Below are positions 1 through 8,777 of a stretch of 60,981 nucleotides of DNA, one piece after another. Position 1 is the stretch's first letter. The number at the start of each line of letters is the position of its first letter. The position numbers and the translations under genes were made by a program. Origin of the DNA: Phycisphaerae bacterium (GTDB lineage: Bacteria; Planctomycetota; Phycisphaerae; Sedimentisphaerales; Anaerobacaceae). Location of the stretch: positions 1-60,981 of the forward strand of contig JADHXR010000023.1 of the NCBI GenBank assembly GCA_016782865.1, written 5' to 3'. The notes under the pieces are model-generated. The model was not told the DNA's origin. It searched no databases and saw only the letters and a program-made list of their open reading frames with translations.

Positions 1-144
1 CTATTTTCTATCCGGAGTTTCCGGTTCTCTTGCTCAACCTGTTCAATTCTGGCGTCCTTGCTAGTCATGCCAACTCATATTGCAATCCTTGTGCCATAAA
101 TGATCACGGCAAAAAAAACTCCGTGAACGGGAACCAAATACTTT

Positions 145-594
145 GTGTATGAATCTCCAGATTCAGAGAATGAAGATAAGAATCAACTTCCGACAGAAGA
201 TCCCTCTCCACCAAGAAAGATTCTCGTATTTGGATTTCCTTTGAATATTGGATTCCAACTGCTGGAGCAACGTCCCTTTGGCAGAGCAGGAATAATCGCG
301 ATGCATACAGGCAAAAGATTTCTGAAAATGCAAATAGGAGAGGAAAACAAGTTTGCAGAAGAAAGATGTTTCGTGATAGACGCGGAAGCATTTCCCGGAA
401 ACAGTGGCAGCCCGGTATTGAACCAAACATCACTAATGGATTCCAAGCTCCAGTTACTTGGCCTACTCAGCGCCTCAAACCAGAGTATGGATTTTGGTGT
501 TGTTGAACCGGTTTCAAGAATCCGAGAGGTACTCGACCAAGCAAAGGAACAGAAATATGAAGAGATCGAATACTGGTCATTAATCAAGAAGTAG
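145..594 (+). pseudogene. Trypsin-like serine protease, C-terminal fragment
   Basis: The frame carries the serine-nucleophile motif of chymotrypsin/trypsin-fold proteases (F-P-G-N-S-G-S-P) about two thirds of the way along. It is followed by the usual hydrophobic strand ending in a pro-region-like helix. The histidine and aspartate parts of the triad should lie N-terminal and are missing: the frame is closed by TGA at 124-126, and only GTG at 145 offers a start. A run of eight A just upstream (about 112-119) is a plausible frameshift site. I read it as a 5'-truncated or frameshifted protease gene. It ends just before the first attC-like hairpin, so it looks like the first visible cassette of the array. 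Catalytic activity is unlikely from what is present. Confidence 0.55.
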
Positions 595-595
595 G

Positions 596-653
596 ACCGA
601 ACATTTGAATCGAAGGGACCTCGTACCTCGGCCCCTCATTCAAGGCGTTATCT
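596..653 (+). other. attC-like cassette recombination site 1
   Basis: AAC (600-602) and GTT (647-649) bracket an imperfect palindrome in which TTGAAT pairs with ATTCAA, then GA with TC, then GGG with CCC, leaving unpaired bases (C, A) on one side only. Terminal AAC/GTT triplets, asymmetric extrahelical bases and a position directly 3' of a gene are the structural hallmarks of integron attC sites. The outer 7-mers deviate from the RYYYAAC/GTTRRRY consensus. Site 2 (2017-2075) is nearly identical in sequence. Confidence 0.5.
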
Positions 654-681
654 AATCCATACAAAAGGAGATAATAGCATA

Positions 682-1860
682 ATGTGTCAATATCGTCTCA
701 TACATTCTATGCTGGTTTGCATGCTCATTCTCTGTTCGGTTTCCTGTGTTAGCAGTAGAGACACAGAGACAATTGTAGAACTTACCGTCGAACAGCTTAA
801 GCTGGATAATAATTATCTGTTTAGGCAAATTGAAAATGTTCATCCTGATATTCGTGCCTATATAGACGAGGAACGCTACACAAAGATACAAGAATACGTG
901 AGAAAACAATGCATTCAGCCGCTGACACTCCAGCAATTCCATAATACAGTTAAGATTGCACTTGATCATCTAGAGGAAGGGCATACATTCGTACATTCTC
1001 CCCTGGGGAGTACACCAAGTGAACAGAGAGAATCCGCTCAAACCCAGCTTAACCAGTTACTGGCAGCAGATACCCTAAGTCAGAATTCTTATAAGTTACT
1101 AGAGAATCCCAAAACTTGTATCTTCAGATATAATCACTGCGGCTTACCTCGAGAGATATCTAAATATGACCAATGTATTTCAAAGATGTTTGCTGAAATA
1201 AGGAAAAACAATGTTCAGGATCTCATCATTGATGTAAGAAACAATGGCGGGGGCTTTTCCGGGACAAATGATTTGTTGATCCGTTACTTTGCAGATAAGC
1301 CATTTCGGCAATATGAAAAAGTGTTTAAGAGGTTAACACCTCAGGCATCTGCTTTCTACAACACAATTGGCATGGAGTATATGCCCTATCTACACAAAGC
1401 GTATGACACGACATCCCTAACTCTCGACCCAAATGGAATGCCAATACAAAAGGACTTTACGGTTCAGGCTAGATTTGTCAGTCCGGTTAAGAAACCACTT
1501 CGTTTTTCTGGTCGTGTATCTGTTCTTATTGGCCGGGGTACATACTCTTCTGCCATGTTATTTGCTTCGACTGTCCAGCATTATAAATTCGCCACCCTTA
1601 TTGGAGAAGAGACTCTTCGATTTGATAGACAGCATTACGGTGATGTCGTGTTCATTTCATTACCACATTCACAACTCACTATTCAGGTTTCAACGGCGAT
1701 CTTTACCACGATGCGATCTGACAGCAAATCGGGTACTGGGATTATTCCCGACTACAAGGTTGCCCAGAAGAAAAGTGATACAAAGAAAAAGGTGGACACT
1801 GTTGATGCATATGTACTCAACTTGGTTATGAATCAAGCAGAATCAGAAATATCAAGATAA
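682..1860 (+). CDS. S41-family (C-terminal processing type) peptidase, lipoprotein
   Basis: The 392-residue product starts with a hydrophobic segment ending in a lipobox-like S-V-S-C (about residues 18-24), so it is probably an exported lipoprotein. The core shows the S41 landmarks: D-V-R-N-N-G-G-G near residue 190 and the nucleophile region G-R-G-T-Y-S-S-A (Ser289 is the likely catalytic residue). S41 enzymes cleave unfolded or C-terminal protein segments in the periplasm; there is no PDZ domain that I can see. The gene is flanked by attC-like hairpins and stands alone, as an integron cassette would. The AGGAG ahead of the start (about 667-671) is a good ribosome-binding site. Substrate unknown. 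Confidence 0.75.
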   Translation: MCQYRLIHSMLVCMLILCSVSCVSSRDTETIVELTVEQLKLDNNYLFRQIENVHPDIRAYIDEERYTKIQEYVRKQCIQPLTLQQFHNTVKIALDHLEEGHTFVHSPLGSTPSEQRESAQTQLNQLLAADTLSQNSYKLLENPKTCIFRYNHCGLPREISKYDQCISKMFAEIRKNNVQDLIIDVRNNGGGFSGTNDLLIRYFADKPFRQYEKVFKRLTPQASAFYNTIGMEYMPYLHKAYDTTSLTLDPNGMPIQKDFTVQARFVSPVKKPLRFSGRVSVLIGRGTYSSAMLFASTVQHYKFATLIGEETLRFDRQHYGDVVFISLPHSQLTIQVSTAIFTTMRSDSKSGTGIIPDYKVAQKKSDTKKKVDTVDAYVLNLVMNQAESEISR

Positions 1861-2016
1861 CTTAGAGGTTATCGAGATTCATTCAAAACTGACTTGGCTA
1901 TACAACAACTGATAACAGCTCAATTCATCGTACCCGCTGACGCGAGGGTCTAAGGGTCTAGGGTCAGACCTGGCTTTTATGCTTATTCAGGGTACATTGG
2001 CAAATGCCAATAGAAA

Positions 2017-2075
2017 TACTAACATTTGAATCGACAGGGACGTCGTGCCTCCGCCCCTCATTCAAGCCGTTCTGC
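2017..2075 (+). other. attC-like cassette recombination site 2
   Basis: AAC (2021-2023) and GTT (2069-2071) flank the same TTGAAT/ATTCAA, GA/TC, GGG/CCC palindrome as site 1, again with unpaired bases on one strand only. Most positions match site 1, as expected for attC sites of one sedentary integron. It lies 16 bases before the next gene and 160 bases after the peptidase gene. Confidence 0.5.
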
Positions 2076-2090
2076 TCATAAGGGCATTGT

Positions 2091-2945
2091 ATGCGCAAAG
2101 ACACACCGAGTAAGACTGCCCGCAAGGTTGCTCTGAATATTGTTACTCTGGGAGCAAAACCGGGGATGGACAAAGTTCTTCCCCCCGGGATTGTTGAGAC
2201 TACGGCAAAACTCCTCGTTGCCTCCGGTGCAGTTGGTGCGACAGCGGTTCGATGGTCCGGTTCCCGAAGAATGGTCTCCGTTTATGAGGCGTTCGACTGG
2301 ATGATGCCGGGGCAGTTTGAGGCTTTTGGCCACAGAAAGGCGTTTTGTGAGCGCCAGGTGAGGGAAGGGATTGCTGGGGGTGCTACCCAGGTCCTTGTCC
2401 TGGGAGCGGGCTACGACACGATGGGGTGGCGCTTAGCGCCGGAGTTTGCCGATGTGAATTTCTTCGAGATAGATCACCCGGCCACGGCCCGCCTCAAGGC
2501 AAAGGGTATAGAGGCAATGGGTCCGCATGATAACCTTCACCTGATAAACGAGGATCTGAGCAAGCGAAGACTGGTGGACGTTCTGGAAGCCGACGACTCA
2601 TGGGACTCGAAAATGCGGACCGTAATTGTGGCCGAGGGGCTGCTGATGTATCTGCCTCCCGAAGCAGTCCGGGACTTGTTCAACCAGTGCACTGCGATCG
2701 CCGGAAGAGGCAGCCGAATTGCCTTTACGTATATCGCCACCGGAGCTGACAGTCGGCCCGATGCCGGCCGTTGGACGAGGCTCGCCCTGTGGATTCTCAA
2801 GGTTACCGGAGAACCGTGGCTCTGGAGCATACAACCGGAGAAACTCGACCGGTTCCTCAAAGACAGGGGCTGGACAAACGCCCCGGAATTGGTGGGGACC
2901 ACCAACAAGCACGGTGTGGAGTTTCTCGGCGTTGCAACGCAGTGA
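2091..2945 (+). CDS. Class I SAM methyltransferase (leucine carboxyl methyltransferase-like family)
   Basis: The 284-residue protein fits the bacterial Ppm1/LCMT-like family of S-adenosylmethionine methyltransferases. Motif I is V-L-V-L-G-A-G-Y-D-T (about residues 102-111), followed by the F-F-E-I-D-H-P acidic strand that binds the SAM ribose and the V-A-E-G-L-L-M-Y-L motif, all typical of the family. Members methylate carboxylates, hydroxyls or secondary metabolites; the substrate cannot be told from the sequence. It is a single gene between attC-like sites 2 and 3, consistent with a mobile cassette. The first ATG at 2091 is taken as the start; no strong ribosome-binding site is visible. Confidence 0.8.
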   Translation: MRKDTPSKTARKVALNIVTLGAKPGMDKVLPPGIVETTAKLLVASGAVGATAVRWSGSRRMVSVYEAFDWMMPGQFEAFGHRKAFCERQVREGIAGGATQVLVLGAGYDTMGWRLAPEFADVNFFEIDHPATARLKAKGIEAMGPHDNLHLINEDLSKRRLVDVLEADDSWDSKMRTVIVAEGLLMYLPPEAVRDLFNQCTAIAGRGSRIAFTYIATGADSRPDAGRWTRLALWILKVTGEPWLWSIQPEKLDRFLKDRGWTNAPELVGTTNKHGVEFLGVATQ

Positions 2946-2970
2946 GCGCGCAACGCCAACAGGCGGGATC

Positions 2971-3034
2971 GCAGAACAAGATGAATCCAGCATATTGTCC
3001 CTACCACGCCAAACGCTGATTCACAACGTTAAAA
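2971..3034 (+). other. attC-like cassette recombination site 3
   Basis: AAC (2975-2977) and GTT (3028-3030) bracket a five-base unpaired spacer on each side, then GAATC-C-AGC pairs with GCT-GATTC leaving one extrahelical C. The loop is longer and the sequence differs from sites 1 and 2, but the architecture (R box, unpaired spacer, L box with a one-sided bulge) is the same. It sits 26 bases after the methyltransferase stop. Confidence 0.45.
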
Positions 3035-3057
3035 ATAGTAATTAAAGGATCGAATCA

Positions 3058-3969
3058 TTGCAGACTGTTGTGGAATTAGCCAGATTGTCGGTTTGTCTGG
3101 GCAAACGTGAGATTCTCACGGATCTTAGCGTCGAGCTTTCCGGACGCATCATTGGCTTGCTGGGGCCTAATGGGGCTGGCAAGTCAACCCTGATCCTGAC
3201 TCTGCTTGGTTTCTGCCCGGTTACAAGGGGAACGGCCCGGGTGCTGGGGCACGATATTCGACGCCACATAAAGCAGGTCCGCACCTTGGTCGGTTACATG
3301 CCCGAAAATGACTCCTTTATCGCCGACATGACGGCAGTCTCGTTCGTACGCATGATGGGTGAACTTTCGGGTTTGCCGGCAGAGTCGGCACTGGAACGGG
3401 CGCATGAGGTATTGTTCTACGTGGGTCTCGGCGAGGCGCGCTACCGCACGCTGGGTACATATTCAGTGGGTATGAAGCAAATGGTGAAACTGGCCCAGGC
3501 CATTGTACACGGACCGCGTCTGCTCATCCTTGACGAGCCGACCAATGGCCTCGATCCCAGGGCACGCCGACGTATGCTTCGTTTGATCCGTGACATCAGA
3601 GATTCGGGCCAAATGCATGTCCTGCTGTGCTCCCATTTGCTGCGCGACGTGGAAGAGACCTGTCAAGAGGTGCTCATCCTCAAGCAGGGACGTATTGTTC
3701 ATTATGCAAACCTCGCTCAGGAACGTAGCGTCAATCAACGTTTCGTAGAAATCGAGACCTCCGGCGATAATGCCGGTCTGGCTGAGGCCTTGACCAAGAT
3801 CGGCTGTACGTGTACGACCAGCGGCGGGCGTCTTAAGATGGTGTTACCAGAGGATTTTGATTTGCGCCAGATCTATCGGGTGGCAGCCAAACGAGATCTG
3901 CCGCTGCGACGTTTGAACTACCGACGGGATACACTCGAAGACATCTTCCTCAAAGCGATGGAGGCCTGA
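3058..3969 (+). CDS. ABC transporter ATP-binding protein (exporter type)
   Basis: This 303-residue ATPase has Walker [10 protein letters not shown] (about residues 36-44), a signature region Y-S-V-G-M-K-Q, Walker B L-L-I-L-D-E-P-T and an H-loop S-H-L-L, followed by a C-terminal extension of about 80 residues typical of CcmA/NatA-type export ATPases. It uses a TTG start at 3058 with AAAGGA eight bases upstream. It overlaps or abuts three further genes (permease, second ATPase, second permease), so it probably energises the permease at 3971. The signature S-V-G-M-K-Q departs from the canonical S-G-G-Q, as often in this family. Substrate unknown. Confidence 0.85.
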   Translation: MQTVVELARLSVCLGKREILTDLSVELSGRIIGLLGPNGAGKSTLILTLLGFCPVTRGTARVLGHDIRRHIKQVRTLVGYMPENDSFIADMTAVSFVRMMGELSGLPAESALERAHEVLFYVGLGEARYRTLGTYSVGMKQMVKLAQAIVHGPRLLILDEPTNGLDPRARRRMLRLIRDIRDSGQMHVLLCSHLLRDVEETCQEVLILKQGRIVHYANLAQERSVNQRFVEIETSGDNAGLAEALTKIGCTCTTSGGRLKMVLPEDFDLRQIYRVAAKRDLPLRRLNYRRDTLEDIFLKAMEA

Positions 3970-3970
3970 C

Positions 3971-4831
3971 GTGGCGGTCTATAAACAGACCTATAAAGAC
4001 TACAGTGGCACGCGAACAACGCCGTGGTTCCGTTTTTTTATCTTGTCACGCTACAGTTATGCGCGTCTGTTTAAATCCAAGTTCCTGGTCCTCTTTCTGG
4101 CGGTGTGTATGTTTTATCCCCTGGGTTGTGCCGTCTTCATCTACCTCAGCCACAACATCCCACTGCTGACTGCCCTGCGTTTACGATCCGGGGCCATGCC
4201 ACCGATCGATGGTGAGTTCTTTAATGTCTATTGTGTAGTCCAAGGGGCCCTGGCCTTCCTGCTAACCACCTTGGTAGGACCGAGCCTGGTTGCCCCAGAC
4301 CTTGCCAATGGGGCGATGTCCCTCTATCTCAGCCGTCCCTTTTCCCGCACCCAGTACGTGGCCGGCAAAATGACGATCCTGCTCCTGCTGCTGTCGGTGA
4401 TCACCTGGATCCCCGGAATAGTGCTCTACCTGATTCAGGCCGGCTGCGCAGGATGGGATTGGGCGCGTGTCCATGCCTGGCTGGCCGGCTCGATTGTGCT
4501 TGGACTTTGGATCTGGATAGTTGTTCTCTCGCTCATCGCCCTGGCGCTCTCGGCTTGGGTAAAATGGAAAATCGCGGCCGGGGCTCTTATTCTGGGCGTC
4601 TTCTTTGCCGGAGCCGGCTTTGGTGTTGCCATCAACAATGTGACACGCACCCATTACGGCGCCTTTATTGACCTGATGCAGGTGGTCCGTACCATCTGGT
4701 CGGACCTCTTCAGGAACGGCTCGAGTGCCGATCTATCGGTCACCGAGGCCTGGACGGTCTTGGGCGTGACGTGCGGCCTTTGTCTGTGGCTGCTCGCCAG
4801 ACGAATCCGAGCCTTTGAGGTGGTCAAATGA
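3971..4831 (+). CDS. ABC-2 type permease
   Basis: The 286-residue product has about six hydrophobic segments and the ABC-2 layout: a cytoplasmic N-terminus, TM1 (L-F-L-A-V-C-M-F), a large extracytoplasmic loop, and a coupling region L-Y-L-S-R-P-F-S-R that contacts the ATPase. It starts with GTG two bases after the stop of the upstream ATPase gene, and its end overlaps the next ATPase start, so translation is probably coupled. With the 3058 ATPase it should form one half of an export system or of a membrane-remodelling NatAB-like complex. Confidence 0.8.
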   Translation: MAVYKQTYKDYSGTRTTPWFRFFILSRYSYARLFKSKFLVLFLAVCMFYPLGCAVFIYLSHNIPLLTALRLRSGAMPPIDGEFFNVYCVVQGALAFLLTTLVGPSLVAPDLANGAMSLYLSRPFSRTQYVAGKMTILLLLLSVITWIPGIVLYLIQAGCAGWDWARVHAWLAGSIVLGLWIWIVVLSLIALALSAWVKWKIAAGALILGVFFAGAGFGVAINNVTRTHYGAFIDLMQVVRTIWSDLFRNGSSADLSVTEAWTVLGVTCGLCLWLLARRIRAFEVVK

Positions 4832-5772
4832 AAAACGATCTGATCACCTTAGATAATGTGTCCCGGTTTTACGGCGAGGTCCTGGGTGTTAATCGGGTGA
4901 CGCTTTCGATGCCACCTGGAATTACGAGCCTGGTCGGTCCCAACGGCGCAGGCAAAACCACGATTATGAATCTTGTGACCGGTCTCATACGTCCCACGCG
5001 GGGCCGAATCCGCGTGCTGGGGCTATCCCCCACCCAATCCCACAAGCTCTTTGGTTTAGTGGGCTACGCCACCCAATTCGATGCCTTTCCCAAAGGGCTC
5101 AGCGGATTTCAATTCATCTATTCCTTCCTTCGACTGTTCGGCTATTCAAACGCAGAGTGTAAACGACTCGCCAACAAGGTCATCGAACAAGTCGGCCTCA
5201 GTGACGCTGCCGGGCGCAAGGTCGCCGGCTACAGCAAGGGCATGCGACAGCGTATCCGCCTGGCCCAGGCACTGGCACACGATCCACGTGTGCTGATTCT
5301 CGACGAACCTCTGAACGGCCTTGATCCGCTGGTCCGAGCCGAGACGATCAACCTCTTTCGACGCTATGCGACCGAGGGCCGCCATGTGCTTGTATCCAGC
5401 CATGTGCTGCACGAGGTCGACATGATCTCTGATCAGGTTGTGCTCATGAGTGGCGGCTATGTGGTGGCCGAAGGACAGATCCAAAGTGTGAGGAGCGAGA
5501 TTCAAGAGCGGCCCGTAAAGATCCTGATCCACTGTAAGCAACCCAGTCTACTGGCCTCCAAGGCCTTTGAGCAGGACCATGTCGTGGAGGCCCAACTCCT
5601 CACTGAAGGCAGTGGCGTGCTCATCACAACGCGTGATGCCGACCGGTTTTATCGATTGCTCAATCACCTCGCCCTCAGCGGCATTGATATCGAGGGCGTG
5701 ACCCCGGCCGACGACAATGTCAACTCTGTGTATGATTACCTCATCGGCGGCGAGGAGAAGATGTCCCCATGA
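4828..5772 (+). CDS. ABC transporter ATP-binding protein (second of the pair)
   Basis: This 314-residue ATPase has Walker A G-P-N-G-A-G-K-T-T, signature Y-S-K-G-M-R-Q-R, Walker B V-L-I-L-D-E-P-L-N-G-L-D and H-loop S-S-H-V-L-H, with the same kind of C-terminal extension as its neighbour at 3058. ATG at 4828 overlaps the previous stop (ATGA). Two ATPases and two permeases in one operon suggest either two exporters or one heteromeric machine. It is a paralogue of the first ATPase, not a recent duplicate, because the sequences have diverged strongly. Confidence 0.85.
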   Translation: MKNDLITLDNVSRFYGEVLGVNRVTLSMPPGITSLVGPNGAGKTTIMNLVTGLIRPTRGRIRVLGLSPTQSHKLFGLVGYATQFDAFPKGLSGFQFIYSFLRLFGYSNAECKRLANKVIEQVGLSDAAGRKVAGYSKGMRQRIRLAQALAHDPRVLILDEPLNGLDPLVRAETINLFRRYATEGRHVLVSSHVLHEVDMISDQVVLMSGGYVVAEGQIQSVRSEIQERPVKILIHCKQPSLLASKAFEQDHVVEAQLLTEGSGVLITTRDADRFYRLLNHLALSGIDIEGVTPADDNVNSVYDYLIGGEEKMSP

Positions 5773-6848
5773 TGAAGCTATGGTACGGACAGATCGTGTC
5801 GGTCGTACGCCTGGAAATGAAAAAGACCTTTTTCTCCAAACGGGGCTTATGGGTCTATCTACTGGCATTTGCACCGGTGGTCCTCTATATGGTCCACTCG
5901 GTCTACGCCACACGTCAGCGCCAGCACTTGGCCCAATTGGCAACCGAACATCCGATATCCCAAGCGGCGTTCAATGGCATCAAAACCGGACTCAGCCGCG
6001 ACCAGGTCGTCGCCAAGCTCGGCGAACCCTACTGGCAGCGCACCCGATATCACCACGGAGGCAACGGGAAGAAACGCAGTTTTGTCTTTTACCGGTACAC
6101 CGATGGGAAGAATGACGTTTCCTATCATTTCGAGGATAACAAACTGACCTGGATCCATCGCAGGGACCCCGATACACTGCCCAAAAGCCAGCTCATCTTT
6201 GCTACCAGCTTCCAGTTCTATTTCCTACGTCTGGCCATCTTCTTTGGCTGTGTGGGTATCTTTGTCAACCTGTTCCGCGGAGAGATGCTCGATAAGAGCC
6301 TTCATTTCTACATGCTCACACCCATGCGGCGTGAGGTTTTGCTGGCTGGCAAATATTTCGCGGGACTCTTGGCCACGGTAGTTATCTTCACCTCCAGCAC
6401 AGCCCTGCAATGGTGGGCCATGCTCTGGCAGTTCGAACGGGGCGTTATTGTCGACTTCCTGGCCGGCCCCGGGTGGATTCAGTTCGGAGCCTACTTAAGC
6501 GTCACAGCCCTGGCGTGCGTAGGGTACGGCAGCATCTTCCTGGCCGTGGGCCTGCTCTTTAGCAACCCCATTATACCCACGGCCGTGGTCTTATTGTGGG
6601 AAAGTGCCAATCCGTTCCTGCCTCCTCTTCTGAAGAAGACCAGTATGATCTACTATCTGCAATCCCTTTGCCCTGTGACCGCCCCCCCAGACAAAAACAT
6701 GCCGCCCCTCATCAACCTCTTGATTTCACCCACCGAACCAGCTACCACACTAACCGCTGTTACATGCATTGTGCTTCTGACACTCCTCGTACTCGTGCTC
6801 GCAAGCCGCCTGGCTCGAAAACTCGAAATCAACTATGGTACGGATTAA
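5769..6848 (+). CDS. ABC-2 type permease with a SmpA/BamE-like extracytoplasmic insert
   Basis: The 359-residue protein has TM1 at about residues 25-43 and five or more TM helices after residue 140, as in ABC-2 permeases. Between them, residues about 62-125 form a soluble domain with the pattern G-L-S-R-D-Q-V-V-A-K-L-G-E-P-Y, then beta strands ending Y-H-F-E-D-N-K-L. That pattern matches the small SmpA/OmlA/BamE fold (G-M-T-x-x-Q-V-x-x-x-L-G-x-P), which normally occurs in outer-membrane lipoproteins. The ATG overlaps the upstream ATPase stop. The last residues lie in a CDS-free stretch, so this is the end of the operon. The insert may bind a protein partner or sense cargo outside the membrane. 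Confidence 0.8.
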   Translation: MMKLWYGQIVSVVRLEMKKTFFSKRGLWVYLLAFAPVVLYMVHSVYATRQRQHLAQLATEHPISQAAFNGIKTGLSRDQVVAKLGEPYWQRTRYHHGGNGKKRSFVFYRYTDGKNDVSYHFEDNKLTWIHRRDPDTLPKSQLIFATSFQFYFLRLAIFFGCVGIFVNLFRGEMLDKSLHFYMLTPMRREVLLAGKYFAGLLATVVIFTSSTALQWWAMLWQFERGVIVDFLAGPGWIQFGAYLSVTALACVGYGSIFLAVGLLFSNPIIPTAVVLLWESANPFLPPLLKKTSMIYYLQSLCPVTAPPDKNMPPLINLLISPTEPATTLTAVTCIVLLTLLVLVLASRLARKLEINYGTD

Positions 6849-6973
6849 TGTCCAAGAGCAATACCTGGGCACACTTACTTCGCCTGAGGGCAGGAGTAAC
6901 CTTCTCTTTGATTGTGTTTTTGTTAATGGGAAGAAATGAACTAATTACTTTCAGCCCTTTCTCCATAATGTGA

Positions 6974-7570
6974 CTAGTGTCCGATGTACTTTGTAATTCT
7001 GTTCGTTGGCTCAAAGGATACTATCATTCCATTGTCTCTGGTGTGTTCTATTTTGACATTTGGGATTACGTCGGTGTGAAATCCCCGTTTAATCTTTAAC
7101 GCACCAGTTTGACCGGTCTTAAAATCATTGACTTCTTCGGTCTCAAAGCTGCAACCCTTTTCTGATATATCCCACACATACGACGATCTTGCGGTTCTCT
7201 GCCAAGGCTGGTGGCTGTCTATAAACGTCACTTCGAGGTCTGCAGCGGGATAATACTGTTTTGCTTTTCCTAAATATTCCTTGATTCTGGCGGTAGGCTC
7301 AAACGTCACCGCCATTCCCGTATTCCAGACACGCGCTATCTGAACATCTTCAATCTCATCGGAGTAACAATCCCGCTGAAGTCTCAAGACTCCAATTTGA
7401 TTGACCGTAAAGCGTTTTGCTTCTTCGGTCTCAAAACTGCAACCCTTTTCTGATATATCCCATATATGGCAGGATACCGCTGTAATGTCCGGCTGATCTG
7501 TATTCTGGCTGATAAAAATCGCCTCTGTGCCAGAGACTGGATAGTAACGGATTATTTCTCTAACATTCAT
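6974..7570 (-). CDS. Tandem PilZ-like protein
   Basis: The 198-residue protein is an internal duplication: the segment W-D-I-S-E-K-G-C-S-F-E-T-E-E occurs twice (about residues 38-51 and 133-146), each followed by a matching beta-rich stretch and by M-x-V-x-F-E-P-T. D-x-S-x-x-G is one half of the PilZ cyclic-di-GMP motif. The other half, R-x-x-x-R, is not convincingly present in either copy, so nucleotide binding is uncertain. No signal peptide, so cytoplasmic. It stands alone, just upstream in transcription of no clear partner, with a CBS protein gene further on the same strand. Confidence 0.5.
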   Translation of the reverse strand: MNVREIIRYYPVSGTEAIFISQNTDQPDITAVSCHIWDISEKGCSFETEEAKRFTVNQIGVLRLQRDCYSDEIEDVQIARVWNTGMAVTFEPTARIKEYLGKAKQYYPAADLEVTFIDSHQPWQRTARSSYVWDISEKGCSFETEEVNDFKTGQTGALKIKRGFHTDVIPNVKIEHTRDNGMIVSFEPTNRITKYIGH

Positions 7571-7636
7571 AAACAGACCCTACGATAGTCTCTTCGCCGG
7601 ATAAATAACTTATGTATATCACAACAGTTCAAATTG

Positions 7637-8062
7637 TTATTGCTGCTCGAGAAAGCTCTTCAGGTCGCCAACGCGTTCAAGCCGATTCTTCATAAATGAT
7701 ACTATGTCCCTTCTACTGATGACCCCTACTAACCTTCCTTTCGATACCACAGGGACTCTTCTGAACATATGCGACCTCATACAATCACAGACCTCACGAA
7801 CGGTTGCATCCTCATCAATACACTTCGGGTCCGTTGTCATAATGGAATCGACCGTTTCACTTTCCAAATTATGGGTTCCGTAGAGCAAATCTAAGAAATC
7901 CTTCTCGGAAACGATCCCAACCAAGCTTGAGGACGCATCATCTTTGATCACAGGAAGACCCGTAATATTCTTTTCCACTATAATCTTCAGCGCTTCAAGA
8001 ACAGAGGTCGTTCTCGTCACGGTAATTATATTCCTACTCATCATATCTTTTGCTTTAAGCAC
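7637..8062 (-). CDS. Tandem CBS-domain protein
   Basis: This 141-residue protein consists of two CBS motifs. Each begins with a typical x-M-x-x-x-x-x-x-V strand (D-M-M-S-R-N-I-I-T-V and D-S-I-M-T-T-D-P-K-C-I), contains G-L-P-V or R-V-P-V, and ends with L-V-G-I-V/I-S. CBS pairs bind adenine nucleotides and act as energy-state sensors or modules. The start is GTG at 8062, fixed by AGGAGG seven bases upstream; an ATG two bases earlier is out of frame. It is free-standing, so its partner is unknown. Confidence 0.85.
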   Translation of the reverse strand: MLKAKDMMSRNIITVTRTTSVLEALKIIVEKNITGLPVIKDDASSSLVGIVSEKDFLDLLYGTHNLESETVDSIMTTDPKCIDEDATVREVCDCMRSHMFRRVPVVSKGRLVGVISRRDIVSFMKNRLERVGDLKSFLEQQ

Positions 8063-8538
8063 ATCAGAACCTCCTAAAGAACGCTCCTGCGCAAAGACTT
8101 TCTTGCTCTACACGGACATTTCTCGGCTCTATTGCGGCGTCCATTTCCTTAGAGAGCAGTTGCTAATAGAAATATCAGATTACTGTTCATCTTGTGTACC
8201 TTCTTTCCGACTAAGTACAACAACACAACCACGCATCCAAGCAATTTAAGAAGAGCTGTCGGTCCCCAGCATAGCTGTGCTCGAATTTGCCCATCGTTGG
8301 ATAGGTGCGCGGCTACCCATTTTGGGAAACACAGTCATACTGCGTTAGAATATCGGCATGATTTAAGGGACACTTTTCAGGTAAAGCTGGAAATCCCATG
8401 CTTTTTTCAGTGACCGTTCACAGGTATTTTGAGTATGTCAACACACCTGACATCAAAATAGCATAAGAATCGGGAAATCCAAATGAGAATGGTCTAATAA
8501 ACAGTGTATTTTTGAGCCAAAATCCATCACCAGAGGCT
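8063..8538. other. CDS-free stretch
   Basis: About 475 bases without a supportable gene. Apart from the ribosome-binding site of the CBS gene at its left edge I see no promoter pair, terminator or strong inverted repeat. Short frames exist but have no recognisable sequence. Confidence 0.5.
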
Positions 8539-8775
8539 ATGTTAGGATCTGAACATCTCTGGCGCCGCCGTCGGCGACGATGATGCCATCGTGGGAAAGA
8601 GACCGGACAAGTTCGGTAACATCATTCTTCAGTTTCAATACTCCGCCGCCGGATCCGCTATCGGAACCAATGTCAATCAGAGCCGTGCCGTCACCGATTT
8701 TCAGGCCCCCACGCTCGTCTTCTGCGTAGTCGCCATGATGTTCGAGTAAACCGCCGTTGCGAATGTAAACAAAGA
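8539..8775 (-). pseudogene. C-terminal remnant of an exported planctomycete protein
   Basis: The minus-strand frame reads as the tail of a larger secreted protein: a G-D-G-T-A-L-I-D-I-G-S-D-S-G-S-G-G-G stretch, then L-V-R-S-L-S-H-D-G-I-I-V-A-D-G-G-A and a stop. Such D-G-x-I-x-A/V-x-G-G tails before an ending are common in repetitive extracellular planctomycete proteins, which is a resemblance only. The rest of the gene is absent, because the plus-strand transglutaminase gene begins at once on the other side. I read it as a rearrangement scar. Confidence 0.35.
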
Positions 8776-8777
8776 CT

